Of a stretch of 64,000 nucleotides of DNA, positions 47,955 to 58,410 are shown piece by piece (position 1 is the first letter of the stretch; every line of letters starts with the position of its first letter). The notes under the pieces were generated by a model that saw only the letters and a program-made list of their open reading frames with translations, searched no databases and was not told the DNA's origin. Source of the DNA: CAVQJU01 sp963729215 (lineage in GTDB: Bacteria > Acidobacteriota > Vicinamibacteria > Vicinamibacterales > CAVVIG01); NCBI GenBank assembly GCA_963729215.1, contig CAVSND010000012.1, forward strand, positions 1 through 64,000. The letters are read 5' to 3'. A program made the position numbers and the translations under genes.

Positions 47955-50395
47955 GTGTCGTCATTGATGCAGGACCTGCGATATGCCGTGCGAACCCTGG
48001 CGAGGAGTCCGGGATTCGCCTTCGTCGCGCTGTTGACGCTCGCGCTCGGCATCGGCGCCAACACGGCCATCTTCAGCTTCGTCGACGGACTGCTCCTGAA
48101 GCCGCTGCCCTACCCGAACGCCGACCGCATCGTTCGCGTGCTGGAGAAGCCGCCGCGCGGCGACCGCAACGGCATCTCAACGCTCAACTTTCTCGACTGG
48201 CAGAAGGACAACGCCGTCTTCGATTTCATGGCGGCCCAGGCCGGCGGCGGCGGCGTCACGCTCACCGGCGTGAGCGAACCGGTTCTCCTGCGCGGCGCGC
48301 GCGTCTCGGCCCATTATTTCGACATCTTCGGCGTCAAGGCCGCGCTCGGCCGCACCTTTCTGCCGGATGAAGATCAACCCGGAAAAGACAAGGTGGCCGT
48401 CCTCAGCCATGTGCTGTGGGTGAATCAGTTCGGCGCCGACCCGGCGCGTCCTGAACCGCACGATTCTCCTCGACAACGTGCCGCACACGGTCGTCGGCAT
48501 CCTGCCGGCCGGAAGCGCCTTCGACCGCGCCTTCAACCAGGTGTGGCGGCCGCTCGCCTTCGAGCCGTCGAACATGACGCGCAACTTCCACTGGCTGATT
48601 TCGTTTGCGCGCCTCAAGCCGGGCGTGTCCCTCGAGCAGGCCAAAGCCAACATGAACGCGATCGGGACGCGCATCGAGAAGGACTTTCCCGACTCGAACA
48701 AGAACTGGGGCGTGGTGACCGAGCGCTACGGCGACACGATCATCGGCCCGGATCTTCGCACGTCCCTCCTCGTGCTCATGACCGCCACCGGACTGGTCCT
48801 GCTCATCGGCTGCGCGAACCTCGCCAACCTGGCGCTCGCCCGGGGCCTGTCGCGCGGGCGCGAGGTCGCGGTCCGCGCCGCCCTCGGCGCCGGGCGATGG
48901 CGGCTGGTCCGCCAGTTCATCACCGAGAACGTCGTCCTCTCGCTGGGTGGCGGGGTGCTTGGCATCGCGCTCGGCTACGGCATCATGAGGTGGCTGCAGC
49001 TCCTGGTGCCGCCGTTCTCCTTCGCGCGCGAAGCCGAGATCACGATGGACATCCGCGTGCTGCTCTTTGCGCTGACCATCTCGGCGGCGACCGGCCTGCT
49101 GTTCGGCTTCGCCCCGGCCTGGCAGGCGACGTCGCCCGATCTCAGCGGGACGATGAAAGAAGGCGGACGGGGATCGAGCGGCGGCGCCTCGCACAAGCGC
49201 CTGCGCGACGCCCTGATCGTGGCCGAGGTGGCGCTGGCGTTTGTGCTGCTCGTCGGCTCGGGACTCATGATGCGCAGCTTCTTCCGGCTGATGAACGTCG
49301 ATGCGGGCCTCGATTCGACCAACGTGCTGACGATCGGCATGCCGATCGCGACCGAGCGCTTCCCGGACCCCGCCCGGCTGAACCAGTATCTCCGCGAGAT
49401 TCGCACGGCCGTCGAAGCCGTCCCCGGCGTGCGGGAAACGGCGCTCAGCTGCGCGCCGCCCATGCAGGGCACGTGTTACGGGATGCCGATGCAGGTGGCC
49501 GGCCGCCCGAACACCGATCGCGCGAATCGCCAGGGCGGCTTCTACAAGGTGGTGAGCCCGTCGTACTTCACCACGCTGGGGCTCCGGCTCGCCAGAGGCC
49601 GGGCGCTGTCGGACCGCGACGTCAAGAGCGCGCCGCCCGTCCTTGTCATCAACGAGCGTCTGGCCGCGCGCGAGTTCCCCGGCCAGGATCCCGTCGGTCA
49701 GCGCCTCCTGATTCAGGAGATCATTCCCGGCAAGACCGTGCTCGGCCCGGAGATCGCGTGGGAAATCGTCGGCGTCGTGCGCGACGAGAAAGTACAAGGC
49801 ATGGCCGACGACCGCAGCGCCGGCGTGTACGTGTCGAACGAGCAGAGCCCCGTGTATTTCATGACGCTCAGCGTCCGCGCCCAGGCGAACCCGCTGCTGC
49901 TGCAGAAGTCGATCAGCGCCGCCATTCACAGCGTGAACAAGGACCAGGCGCTGAACGACATCCGCACCGTGGATCAGATCAAGGAGCTGTCGATGGCGAG
50001 CAACCGCCTGCAGACCACGCTCCTCGTCATCTTCGGCACCACGGCGCTAGTGCTCGCCGGTATCGGCATCTACGGCGTGATCTCGTATTCGGTGGTGCAG
50101 CGCACGCACGAGATCGGTATTCGGGCCGCGCTCGGCGCGAGCCGCAACAGCCTTCTGCGCATGGTGCTGCGCCGCGGGCTCGTCTTGACGGGCCTCGGGC
50201 TCGCGCTCGGGCTGGGCGGCGCGCTGGGCCTCACCTGGTTGATGGCGACCATCCTGTATGGCGTCGGCGCGCGCGATCCGGCCACGCTCGTGTCGGTGGC
50301 GGCGGTGCTGGCAGGCGGTTGCCGTCGTCGCCTGCTATGTGCCGGCGCGGCGGGCGACGAAGGTGGATCCGATGGTGGCGCTGCACTACGAATGA
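47955..50395 (+). CDS. ADOP-type ABC transporter permease (two FtsX modules; two frameshifts)
   Basis: Start GTG 47955, seven nt after GGAGG; an in-frame ATG at 47967 (MQDLRYAVRTLARSPGFAFV) is the alternative. The MacB-like periplasmic core begins ALLTLALGIGANTAIFSFVD, NADRIVRVLEKPPRGDRNGI. An extra base near 48447 precedes NRTILLDNVPHTVVGILPAG. FtsX helices are VLMTATGLVLLIGCANLANL, ALARGLSRGREVAVRAALGA and, in the second copy, GIGIYGVISYSVVQRTHEIG, RAALGASRNSLLRMVLRRGL. A second extra base near 50313 precedes VAVVACYVPARRATKVDPMV and the stop at 50393. About 812 residues when repaired. It belongs to the duplicated permeases of Acidobacteria; here an ATPase gene follows directly. Confidence 0.88.
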
Positions 50396-50402
50396 GGACG
50401 CG

Positions 50403-51113
50403 ATGATGATGCCCACAACCGCCATGCCGCCCGTCATCAAGCTGAACGGGGTCACCAAGGTCTTTGTGACCGACGAAGTCGAAACACACGCGCTCGAGCA
50501 GATCGAGATCGAGATCGCGCGCGGCGAATACGTCGCGATCTCCGGACCATCCGGCTGCGGCAAATCGACGCTGCTCTCGATCCTCGGCCTGCTCGACTCC
50601 CCGTCCGGCGGCTCGTATGCGCTGAACGGCCGTCAGGTGGCCGAGCTCAAGCCGTGGGAACGCGCACGCGTCCGTAATCGCGAGATCGGGTTCATCTTCC
50701 AGAGCTTCAACCTGATCGGCGACCTCTCGGTGTTCGAAAACGTCGAGCTGCCGCTCACGTACCGCGGCATGCGGCCCGCCGAGCGGCGGCAGCGCGCGCA
50801 GGAGGCGCTCGAGCGCGTCGGTATGGCGCACCGTGCCAAACATTTGCCGAGCCAGCTTTCGGGCGGCCAGCAGCAGCGCGTCGCCGTCGCGCGCGCAGTC
50901 GCCGGCGAGCCCGTCATCCTGCTCGCCGACGAGCCGACGGGCAACCTCGACTCGAAGAGCGGCGAATCGGTCATGGCACTCCTGCACGAGCTGTACATGA
51001 ACGGCGCGACCATCTGCATGGTCACGCACGACCCGCGCTACGCGCGCCACGCCAATCGAAGCATCTTCCTGTTCGACGGCCGCGTGGTCGACGAACCAGA
51101 ACCTGCTGAATAG
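50403..51113 (+). CDS. ABC transporter ATP-binding protein (MacB/LolD-like)
   Basis: 236 residues. Walker A is GPSGCGKST (48-56), the Q-loop FIFQSFNLIGD, the signature LSGGQQQR (152-159), Walker B VILLADEPTGNLD and the H-loop MVTHDPRYARHA. The pattern LIGDLSVFENVELPLTYRGM is typical of the MacB/LolD branch. Start ATG 50403 is followed by two more ATG codons (50406, 50409); GAGG sits just ahead, so any of the three is possible. The gap to the permease stop is seven bases, so they form one transporter transcript. Likely powers mechanotransmission by the FtsX-type permease rather than bulk transport. Intact. Confidence 0.93.
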   Translation: MMMPTTAMPPVIKLNGVTKVFVTDEVETHALEQIEIEIARGEYVAISGPSGCGKSTLLSILGLLDSPSGGSYALNGRQVAELKPWERARVRNREIGFIFQSFNLIGDLSVFENVELPLTYRGMRPAERRQRAQEALERVGMAHRAKHLPSQLSGGQQQRVAVARAVAGEPVILLADEPTGNLDSKSGESVMALLHELYMNGATICMVTHDPRYARHANRSIFLFDGRVVDEPEPAE

Positions 51114-51259
51114 ATCTCCGGTCGCGCGTCTCGGCACGCGACTTGGCAGCCTGACTGTCTCGTTGACTGGCCGGACGCCTCACCCGGCTCGTTTGGAGTC
51201 ATAATCGCGCCGTGCTGGAAGCCCGCGGGAACAATGGCGGCCAATAGCAGGAGACAGTT

Positions 51260-51808
51260 ATGCGTGTAACCAGAATGATTGCGTTGAGTGCCGTCATCGG
51301 CGCGAGTCTGGGCGCCGCCGTTCTGACCGGGGTCGTCCGCGCACAGGGCGCCAAGGCGACCATCAACGATCCTGCAGGCCCGCTGCCCGATCCAAGCCAT
51401 ATTCCGATTGTCCTGCCAAAGGACATCAAGTGGACGGGCCAGGAAGGCAGGAACCAGACGGCTACGCTCTTCGGCGATCAAACTAAACCCGGACTCTATG
51501 GCGTCGTCATCAAATGGTATCCAGGCAATTTCTCCCGGCCGCATTCTCACGACCAGGAGCGTTACGCGTATGTCATCTCGGGGACTTGGTGGGTCTCGAC
51601 CAGCAACGTCTACGACGAGCAGACCACGTATCCCGTGACGGCTGGCACCGTCGCCATCGACAAGGCGAATACGGTGCACTGGGACGGCGCGCGCCTCGGC
51701 GAAAAAGAGCCCGCGGTCCTGGTGCTGGTCGGTATGGGACCGGTCAAGACCGTGCAGGTGGACGAGAGCGGAAATCCGAAGCCGCCGGCTCCCGCTCCGC
51801 CCCGTTGA
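51260..51808 (+). CDS. Secreted single-domain cupin protein
   Basis: 182 residues from ATG 51260 with AGGAGA upstream. Signal peptide MIALSAVIGASLGAAVLTGV, then RAQGAKATINDPAGPLPDPS. The cupin shows WYPGNFSRPHSHDQERYAYV, in which the two His and the Glu are metal-ligand candidates, ISGTWWVSTSNVYDEQTTYP, and a late His in KANTVHWDGA. A Pro-rich tail ends the protein. Periplasmic; substrate unknown. Related in fold but not closely in sequence to the double cupin at 1271-2245. Confidence 0.85.
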   Translation: MRVTRMIALSAVIGASLGAAVLTGVVRAQGAKATINDPAGPLPDPSHIPIVLPKDIKWTGQEGRNQTATLFGDQTKPGLYGVVIKWYPGNFSRPHSHDQERYAYVISGTWWVSTSNVYDEQTTYPVTAGTVAIDKANTVHWDGARLGEKEPAVLVLVGMGPVKTVQVDESGNPKPPAPAPPR

Positions 51809-52113
51809 AGCGGACAATGCGAACAGCGAGGACCTGGCTTATTCCTGCACCACCTGATACCACGCCGCCCGTTCCTCTTTTCAACATCACCGTCGTTTCT
51901 TAATGCTCGAACGATGCGGTTTGGATTGGTGACTACGTTCTAATAGGTAGGACTCGGCAAGTAATTCCTTCGCGCGGCGAAGGCCCGCAACGCGTCGGGG
52001 AACTCGACAATTCAGAATCCAGCGCGACTGGCGCGCTTTTCTCGAGATCGAACCGTGGCCTGTTTTTTGCTCAGACATCTCAGTCCGACGAAGCTCATCC
52101 GGATTCATCGGTC
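51809..52113. other. Intergenic region before hybrid kinase
   Basis: About 305 bp with no supported gene, RNA or repeat. It presumably holds the kinase promoter; the lower-GC part around 51890-51970 is the best candidate zone. Confidence 0.4.
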
Positions 52114-54553
52114 ATGTCATCTGCCTACGTAATGCCGCTCGTTGTCTCGCTCTGTGTGCTGGCGGGCTTGCTCCTTTGCCTCGCCGCCTTTCGGCTCAGC
52201 CGGCGAGTCGTCATCGAACAACGTCGAAGGCGCGAGGCGGAACGCTCGCTCGAGCGTACCAGTCGGCTCGAGGCCCTGGCGGCGGCGCTGCTGAAAGGCC
52301 GCTCGTCACTCGAGGTGAGCGAGGCGTCTCTCGCCGAACTGCTGCCGGCGATCGGCGCATCGACCGCCGCCATCGCGCTCGCCACCGAGGATGAGACCGA
52401 ACTGGCCGTGGTGCACACCGTCGGATTCCCCGAGACGGCCGCGACGCCGCCCGCCGTGCCCCTGGCCTGGAAGACCCTGCTGACCGAGGCCTGGCGAAAC
52501 CAGGAAGATGTCATCTTCGCGTCACGTGCCGATCATCATCGCTCCTTCGCGCATCTCGCGGCCGATCCGCTCTTTGACGACTGCGAGGCCGCCATCGTGC
52601 TGCCGCTCCTCGTCCCGGACCGGGCACTCGGCGTCGTCGCGCTTGGCTTTCCGCGTCCCCACACGTCTTCCGCGGAGGAGCGGCAGTTCCTCGCGAGTGC
52701 GGCACAGCTCACGGCGCAGGCGCTCGACGGCGCCGTCCGATACGAGCACGCGCAGCGGGCACGCGCCAATGCCGAGGCGTATCGCGAGCGGGCGGATATC
52801 GAGCTCCGCGAACGGCAGAGGGTGGAGGAAGCGCTTCGAGAAAGCGAAGTCAAGTATCGGGCGCTCGCGGCGCGGACGAACCGGCTTTACACGCTGAGCG
52901 CCGGGCTGTCCGAGGCGGTCAGCCTCGAGGCCATCGCCAAGGTGATCGTCCGCCGGGGGAAAAAGGTGGCCGGGGCGTCCTCCGGCTTCGTCGCCCTGCT
53001 GGTCGAAGGCGCGCAGTTCGAAACGCTCTACACGGACGAGAATCCTCCGCAGAACGGAGGAACAGGACACCGCTTCCCGGCCGAGCCGGGACTCTGCGCC
53101 ACGGCCGCCGTGGAGAATGGCCGAGCCTGTCTACGTCGGATCGTTTGCCGAGTGGCAGCAGCACTACCCGCGGTCGGCCGCTGCGGCCGCGGACGGGGGC
53201 TACGCATCGGCGGCCGTGCTTCCCTTGCTCGTCAAAGGCTCCGCGATTGGCGTGCTGTCGTTCTATTTCACCGTGCCGGTCAATTTCGACGAGGACTATC
53301 GCGCGCTGCTGACCTCCGTGGCGCAGCATGCGGCGCAGGCGGTCGATCGGGCCCGGTTGTACGAGGCGACACAGCAGGCACGCGCCGACGCCGAGGCCGC
53401 GAATCGATCGAAGGACGATTTTCTCTCCATCGTGTCGCACGAGCTCCGCACGCCTTTGAGCGCGGTGCTGGGCTGGGCGTCGATGCTGCGCAATCACACG
53501 CTGGATGCCTCTCGCGCGCCGCGCGCGATCGAGGCGATTTACAACAACGCCACGCAGCAGGTGCACCTGATTGACGAACTGCTCGACGTGTCGCGCATCG
53601 TCGCCGGCCGCGCGTCCCTGGATGTCCGCGTCATCGATCTGGCCGAGAGCGTACGCGGCGCCGTCGAGACCATCCTGCCGGTCGCGGAAGCCAAGGGCGT
53701 CGAGGTGTGCCCCGATCTGAAGCCCGGCTGCGTCTATGTCGTGGCCGACCCCCACCGTATCGAACAGGTCTTCGTCAACCTGCTCGGCAACGCCGTCAAG
53801 TTCACGCCGCAGAGTGGGCGCATCACCGTGCAGATCGCGGCGTCGGATACGTCGATCGACGTGCGGGTCAGCGATACGGGCCGGGGCATCGATCCGGCAT
53901 TCCTCCCGCACGTCTTCGAACAATTCCGCCAGGCAGACGGAACGATCGCAAGGAGTGCCGGCGGCCTTGGGCTCGGGTTGTTCATCGCGCGCCGGCTGGT
54001 GGACGCCCACGGCGGCTGTATCCGGGCGGAAAGCGAGGGCGAAGGCCGGGGCGCGACATTCATCGTCTCGCTGCCGCCGGCGAACCACACCCCGGCCACG
54101 TACGCGCTCTCCGACAAGGCCCTTCCCCACGCGGACGATCCGCCCGCCGACCTCCCCTCGCTCACCGGTCTTCGAGTCATGCTCGTGGACGATGACGCCG
54201 ACGTGCGCGACGTGATGTCGTCCGTGCTGAGCCAGTGCGGCGCTCTCGTGACATGTGCGGATTCGGCCCGCGAGGCACTGCGGCTGCTCACGGGAGGCCA
54301 ACGGATCAATGTCCTGCTCTCGGATATCGCCATGCCGGGTGAAGATGGCTACGAGCTGATTCGGCAGGTACGCGCACTGTCGGCGAGCGTGGCGGGCCTT
54401 CCCGCGGCGGCGGTGACCGCCTTCGCCGGCACGGAGGAACGCGAACGCGCCCTCGCGGCCGGATTCCAGATGCATCTCGCGAAGCCCCTTCTTCCCGAGA
54501 CGCTCGTCAACGCCGTCGCGAGACTTGCAGAGGTCCCGACAACCGCGGACTGA
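52114..54553 (+). CDS. Hybrid sensor histidine kinase with GAF domains and C-terminal receiver (one frameshift)
   Basis: MSSAYVMPLVVSLCVLAGLL starts an N-terminal membrane helix, followed by a coiled coil (RRVVIEQRRRREAERSLERT). Two GAF-like domains follow, about 50-210 (LAVVHTVGFPETAATPPAVP; AAIVLPLLVPDRALGVVALG) and about 255-405. An extra base near 53121 breaks the second one; correction reads VENG + EPVYVGSFAEWQQHYPRSAA. The H-box is KDDFLSIVSHELRTPLSAVL; the N, G1 and G2 boxes are VFVNLLGNAVKFTPQSG, VRVSDTGRGIDPAFLPHVFE and GGLGLGLFIARRLVDAHGG. The receiver begins LRVMLVDDDADVRDVMSSVL with the phospho-Asp in VLLSDIAMPGEDGYELI. About 812 residues. No transcription factor adjoins; output probably goes to another phosphotransfer protein. 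Confidence 0.88.
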
Positions 54554-54748
54554 GCCGATGGTCACCGGGTCCGTAAACAGCCGTCCCGCGCTTCTCACCC
54601 CGCCCCGCCTTACATTTTCATTTCGGATGTCGCGTGATCGATTCCGGCGGGCGTATGCAGTTTCAGCAGGGATCACGTGCCGTCGAAAGAAGCACACAAG
54701 GGACGCGTAAGGATTTCGACATTCTGAAGATGTGGGCCGGAGGGCAGC

Positions 54749-55141
54749 ATGAGAATCGCGCGGAAGTCACTGGTTCACGTCATCGCGCTGGCAGCAGCGG
54801 CGCTTTTTGCGGGTTGCACGAGTTCGTCCACGACCGCGCCAAGCACGACCACACCGACCTCTACGGGTTCGAGCCTGATCTCCGTCACGAGCATGCCGCC
54901 GACATTTGTCCTCGGCGTGACCGGCGACATCGACGTCACGCTCACGGGAAACCCGACCAAGACGTCGACAATCAAAGTGGACTTCGGCGATCAGTCGGCG
55001 GCGGTGACCATGACTGCCGTGAGCAACGCACTGTTCCCGCATGCCTACTCGAGATTGGGAACGTTCACGGTCAACGTCACCGTGACCATGCCGGACGGCA
55101 GCGTCGTCACCAAAACAGCTGACGTGTCCGTCCTTCCGTAG
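54749..55141 (+). CDS. PKD-like lipoprotein
   Basis: 130 residues. Lipoprotein signal with lipobox LFAGC (Cys23), then a Ser/Thr-rich linker (TSSSTTAPSTTTPTSTGSSL). The mature domain IDVTLTGNPTKTSTIKVDFG, PHAYSRLGTFTVNVTVTMPD matches a PKD/Ig-like fold, where DFGD and the HAY element are the typical strands. GGAGGG upstream supports the start. Surface or periplasmic, likely adhesive or structural. Intact. Confidence 0.8.
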   Translation: MRIARKSLVHVIALAAAALFAGCTSSSTTAPSTTTPTSTGSSLISVTSMPPTFVLGVTGDIDVTLTGNPTKTSTIKVDFGDQSAAVTMTAVSNALFPHAYSRLGTFTVNVTVTMPDGSVVTKTADVSVLP

Positions 55142-55252
55142 CGCGGCTGACGAACGGGCCAATCCCCCGATTCACCCGCCATCGAAATATCAGCGAAGCA
55201 CTGCCTTCTTCCGGGTATAGTTGCGCCTTCTCACACCGACAGGGGGTTAGGA

Positions 55253-56707
55253 ATGAAGCGATTGCTCGTCTCGCTCGGCGCGGTCCTGTCGTTGATTTCG
55301 TGTTCCAGCGCGCCGGCCCCGGAGCCGGCGAAACCGCCAGCGGAGATTCCGATCACCTCAAAGTCGCCTGAGGCGATCGAACACTTCAAGAAGGGCCGCG
55401 ATCTGGTGGATAACCAGCGACCCGCTGAAGCCGTCCTTGAACTGGACCAGGCCGTCAAACTCGATCCCGATTTCGCGCTGGGACTCGCTTACCACGGGCT
55501 CGCGGTGCCGGGCGGGGACGGTTTGAAGGACCTGGAGCAGGCGAGCGCCAAGGCTGCTGCGGCATCGAAGCCGGAACAACTGATGATTGCCGCGCTGCTG
55601 TCCGGCCGGACGAGCGAGTTCACGAAGAGCTCGGACCTCTGGAAGCAGTTGACCGAAGCCGTGCCTGGCGACTGGCGCGCGCATATGGGCCGCGGCACGC
55701 AGTTGTTTACTCTCGGCAAATACAGTGAAGCGCTCGAGGCCCTGACCAAGGCCACCGCGCTCAACCCGAATGCCGGTCCCGCCTACAACATGATCGGCTA
55801 CGCCCACCTGTTCCAGGGCGAAGCCGGTCCCGCTGTCGAGGCGCTGCAGAAATACGCGAGCCTGGCGCCGACCGAACCCAATCCACAGGATTCTCTCGGC
55901 GAAGCGCTCATGGCCAACGGGCAATTTGCCGAATCGGAAGCCGCGTTCCAGAAGGCGGTCAGTCTGTCGCCGCAGTTCGGCGGGGCCTGGGAAGGCGTCG
56001 CCTACACGAAATTCTTCAGAGGCGACTGGGCCGGTGGACAGGCCGCAGTGGCTAAAGCCTACGAAGCGGCCTCCCGCAATCCCGAGCGCATGACCGCAAA
56101 GCGCCTGGCGGCGTACGGGAGGCTCGCGGAAGGCCAGACGGCCAAAGGGCTGACGGAGCTCGACGCCCTGGCAAAGGCTCCTGACGCGCCGAACGCGGCC
56201 GCGACCGCCTCCGTTGATCGGGCGGGAGCCCTGGTCGAGAGCGGCCGTTACCGGGATGCCATCACCGAAGCGGCAAAGGCCCTGCAGGCGGCCGATGGCG
56301 GGCAGCTTCCGCCGGGAGCGACGCTCAGCGTGCGCAACTTCGCCCTGAGTGTCACCGCTGCCGCCCAGGGACGTTCGGGCGATGCGGCAGGCGCGGAGAA
56401 GACCGTCGCCGTGCTTCAGAAACAGGCGGAGTCGCGCCCCGACGATCCGTTTGCGGCCACGTCACTCCATTTTGCACAGGGAATGCTCGCCGTCGTGCAG
56501 AAGGACATGAAAGCCGCACGAACGCACTTCGAGATGTGCACCGAACAGGACTTCGCGTGTCACTGGCAAGCCTGGGAGGTCAGCCGCAAGGCCGGCGATA
56601 AAGCCGGCGCGGACGCATCCCTTGCGCGCCTGACGAAGTTGTATGTGCGAGACCCGCTCTACATGTACGCGCGCACCATGACCAAGAGTGGGGCGCCACG
56701 CAAGTGA
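55253..56707 (+). CDS. TPR-repeat lipoprotein
   Basis: 484 residues with a lipoprotein-type signal (MKRLLVSLGAVLSLISCSSA, lipid Cys17). A Pro-rich linker leads into tetratricopeptide repeats: AIEHFKKGRDLVDNQRPAEA, VLELDQAVKLDPDFALGLAY, GRGTQLFTLGKYSEALEALT, AYNMIGYAHLFQGEAGPAVE, SLGEALMANGQFAESEAAFQ and so on to the end. TPR solenoids mediate protein contacts; in this setting a periplasmic scaffold is likely. AGGGGG precedes the start. Intact. Confidence 0.88.
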   Translation: MKRLLVSLGAVLSLISCSSAPAPEPAKPPAEIPITSKSPEAIEHFKKGRDLVDNQRPAEAVLELDQAVKLDPDFALGLAYHGLAVPGGDGLKDLEQASAKAAAASKPEQLMIAALLSGRTSEFTKSSDLWKQLTEAVPGDWRAHMGRGTQLFTLGKYSEALEALTKATALNPNAGPAYNMIGYAHLFQGEAGPAVEALQKYASLAPTEPNPQDSLGEALMANGQFAESEAAFQKAVSLSPQFGGAWEGVAYTKFFRGDWAGGQAAVAKAYEAASRNPERMTAKRLAAYGRLAEGQTAKGLTELDALAKAPDAPNAAATASVDRAGALVESGRYRDAITEAAKALQAADGGQLPPGATLSVRNFALSVTAAAQGRSGDAAGAEKTVAVLQKQAESRPDDPFAATSLHFAQGMLAVVQKDMKAARTHFEMCTEQDFACHWQAWEVSRKAGDKAGADASLARLTKLYVRDPLYMYARTMTKSGAPRK

Positions 56708-56723
56708 ACGATCGGGTCAGCGA

Positions 56724-57847
56724 TCACTGAGACGGGCGTCGAACGATCACGCGAACGCCTCTGACGTCGGCGTCCGTCACGACGATCTCGGCTGGCGGCT
56801 CGGACCGGCCGAGGTCCGAGCTGCTGAACGAGACAATCCCGCCCGTGGCGCCGATGCTGCGACCCGCGGCACCGCCAACGCCTCCGTTATTCATGATCAC
56901 CGGGACCATGGCCGTGGCGCGGTAGCTCCCCGCCGAGACATCGTCGATCACGAATCGGCCATCCTCCCCGCTCTGCGCGTTGCCGGCCGGCCCCATGAAC
57001 ATCCCGTTGCGCGGGTCGCCCATCAACATCACCATCGCGCGTGCGACCGGCATGCCATCGTCTCCCACGACGACCCCGATACGCGGAATGCGGGGGCCGA
57101 TTGCATGGTAAACACGAGGCTGCCCACCTCCGCGCCCGCCGCCACCGCCACGGACTGTGCGCCGGCCGGGTCGGCCGTGCCCGGGTAGTACGTTGTGGCG
57201 GGTACGGTCCGCGCGCTCCCGTTGGACGCGGGTGGCGCCGCGGATCTGCTCACCCCAAGGGCGTTAGTCCCTCGCATGGCCGCAATGTAATACTCGCCGG
57301 GCGCGAGACCAGCCAACCGAAATTCCCCGAGGTCGTTTGTCTGCTGCATGCCTTGCATGGGCGCGGGAACGAATCGCGGCGGCGCGCCGCCGACGGACTC
57401 GTTGACCCTGCGCATTGCCATGACGCGCGCGTCGGTGAAAGGCTCGCCCGACGGATCCAGGACTTTCCCCGCGATGACGCCGCCACGCTGCAGCTGGACG
57501 CGAACACCGTCTGCGATCTGACCGGCGACAACCTGGACCGTGCTCGGACGCCCCCCTGCGCCTGGGTTGAACAGCGGCGCGAACCCGGTCTTTTGTACCT
57601 CGAAGCGGTATTCGCCTGGCGAGAGTCGATCGAACGCGAATCGGCCATCCTGGTCCGTGATGGCTTGCGGCGGCCCGCCAATCATCGGTCCATTCGGTCG
57701 TCCCATTGGAAGCAGCATGACCCTGGCGCCTGGGATGGGCGTGTTTCCGCCCTCAACCGTGACGCGACCGGCGATACCTCCGGTTGTCGCGACCGGCGCG
57801 GCCTGGCTCAACGACAGCGCGACGACGAGGCCGACGAGTGTCAGCAT
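56724..57847 (-). CDS. Secreted carboxypeptidase-regulatory-like repeat protein (one frameshift)
   Basis: Signal peptide MLTLVGLVVALSLSQAAPVA. At least three beta-sandwich repeats follow: GIAGRVTVEGGNTPIPGARV, TDQDGRFAFDRLSPGEYRFE; GVIAGKVLDPSGEPFTDARV, TNDLGEFRLAGLAPGEYYIA; and VVVGDDGMPVARAMVMLMGD, GEDGRFVIDDVSAGSYRATA. One missing G in the G-run near 57075 shifts the frame; restoring it joins FRVSG to VVVGDDGMPVARA. About 374 residues. This shift is a homopolymer loss, unlike most of the window. Function unknown; the domains are usually binding modules at the cell surface. Confidence 0.78.
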
Positions 57848-57943
57848 GGCGTAACCTCGATTTTCACATTAGACGCCGGACTGCCCTTTATGGCCATGTA
57901 AAATCTGGGCAGGCTACAATTCGCCAGCCGGAGGGAATCGGGT

Positions 57944-58408
57944 ATGGCGTTCGAGCTGATCGTCAACGGAAGCCGTCATGCCGTCGATGCCGACCCGCAG
58001 ACGCCGCTCCTCTGGGTCATCCGGGACCACGTCGGGCTGACCGGCACCAAGTTCAGCTGCGGCATCGGCCGGTGCGGTGCGTGCACCCTGCATGTCGATG
58101 GGCGCGCGATCCGCTCCTGCAGCGTCCCCGCCGCGATGGCGATCGGCAAGCCGATCGCGACAATCGAAGGCGTGTCGCCGGACGGCACCCACCCCATCCA
58201 GATCGCCTGGAAAGAATTCGACACACCGCAATGCGGATACTGCCAGTCCGGCATGATCATGAGCGCGCTCGCGCTGCTGAAGCAGCGTCCGAACCCCTCT
58301 GACGCCGACATCGATGCGCAGGTCACGAATGCCTGCCGCTGCAGCACGTACCACCGAGTCAGACAGGCGATCCACCTGGCCGCGGACCTGATGAAGGCGA
58401 AGGTGTAA
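57944..58408 (+). CDS. Molybdenum hydroxylase 2Fe-2S small subunit (second copy)
   Basis: 154 residues, GGAGGG upstream. Cys39, 44, 47 and 59 (FSCGIGRCGACTLHVDG) bind the ferredoxin-type cluster; Cys97, 100, 131 and 133 (TPQCGYCQSGMIMSALALL, NACRCSTYHRVR) the second. It ends two bases before the large-subunit GTG and is surely cotranscribed. Similar to the 47358 subunit but from a different subgroup. Confidence 0.93.
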   Translation: MAFELIVNGSRHAVDADPQTPLLWVIRDHVGLTGTKFSCGIGRCGACTLHVDGRAIRSCSVPAAMAIGKPIATIEGVSPDGTHPIQIAWKEFDTPQCGYCQSGMIMSALALLKQRPNPSDADIDAQVTNACRCSTYHRVRQAIHLAADLMKAKV

Positions 58409-58410
58409 TC

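Noticed and set aside
47439..51113. A 1224-residue frame that looks like a permease-ATPase fusion
   Set aside because: It begins antisense to the iron-sulfur subunit, follows the permease only to the indel near 48447, then nonsense, and re-enters frame at the ATPase. The real genes are separate.
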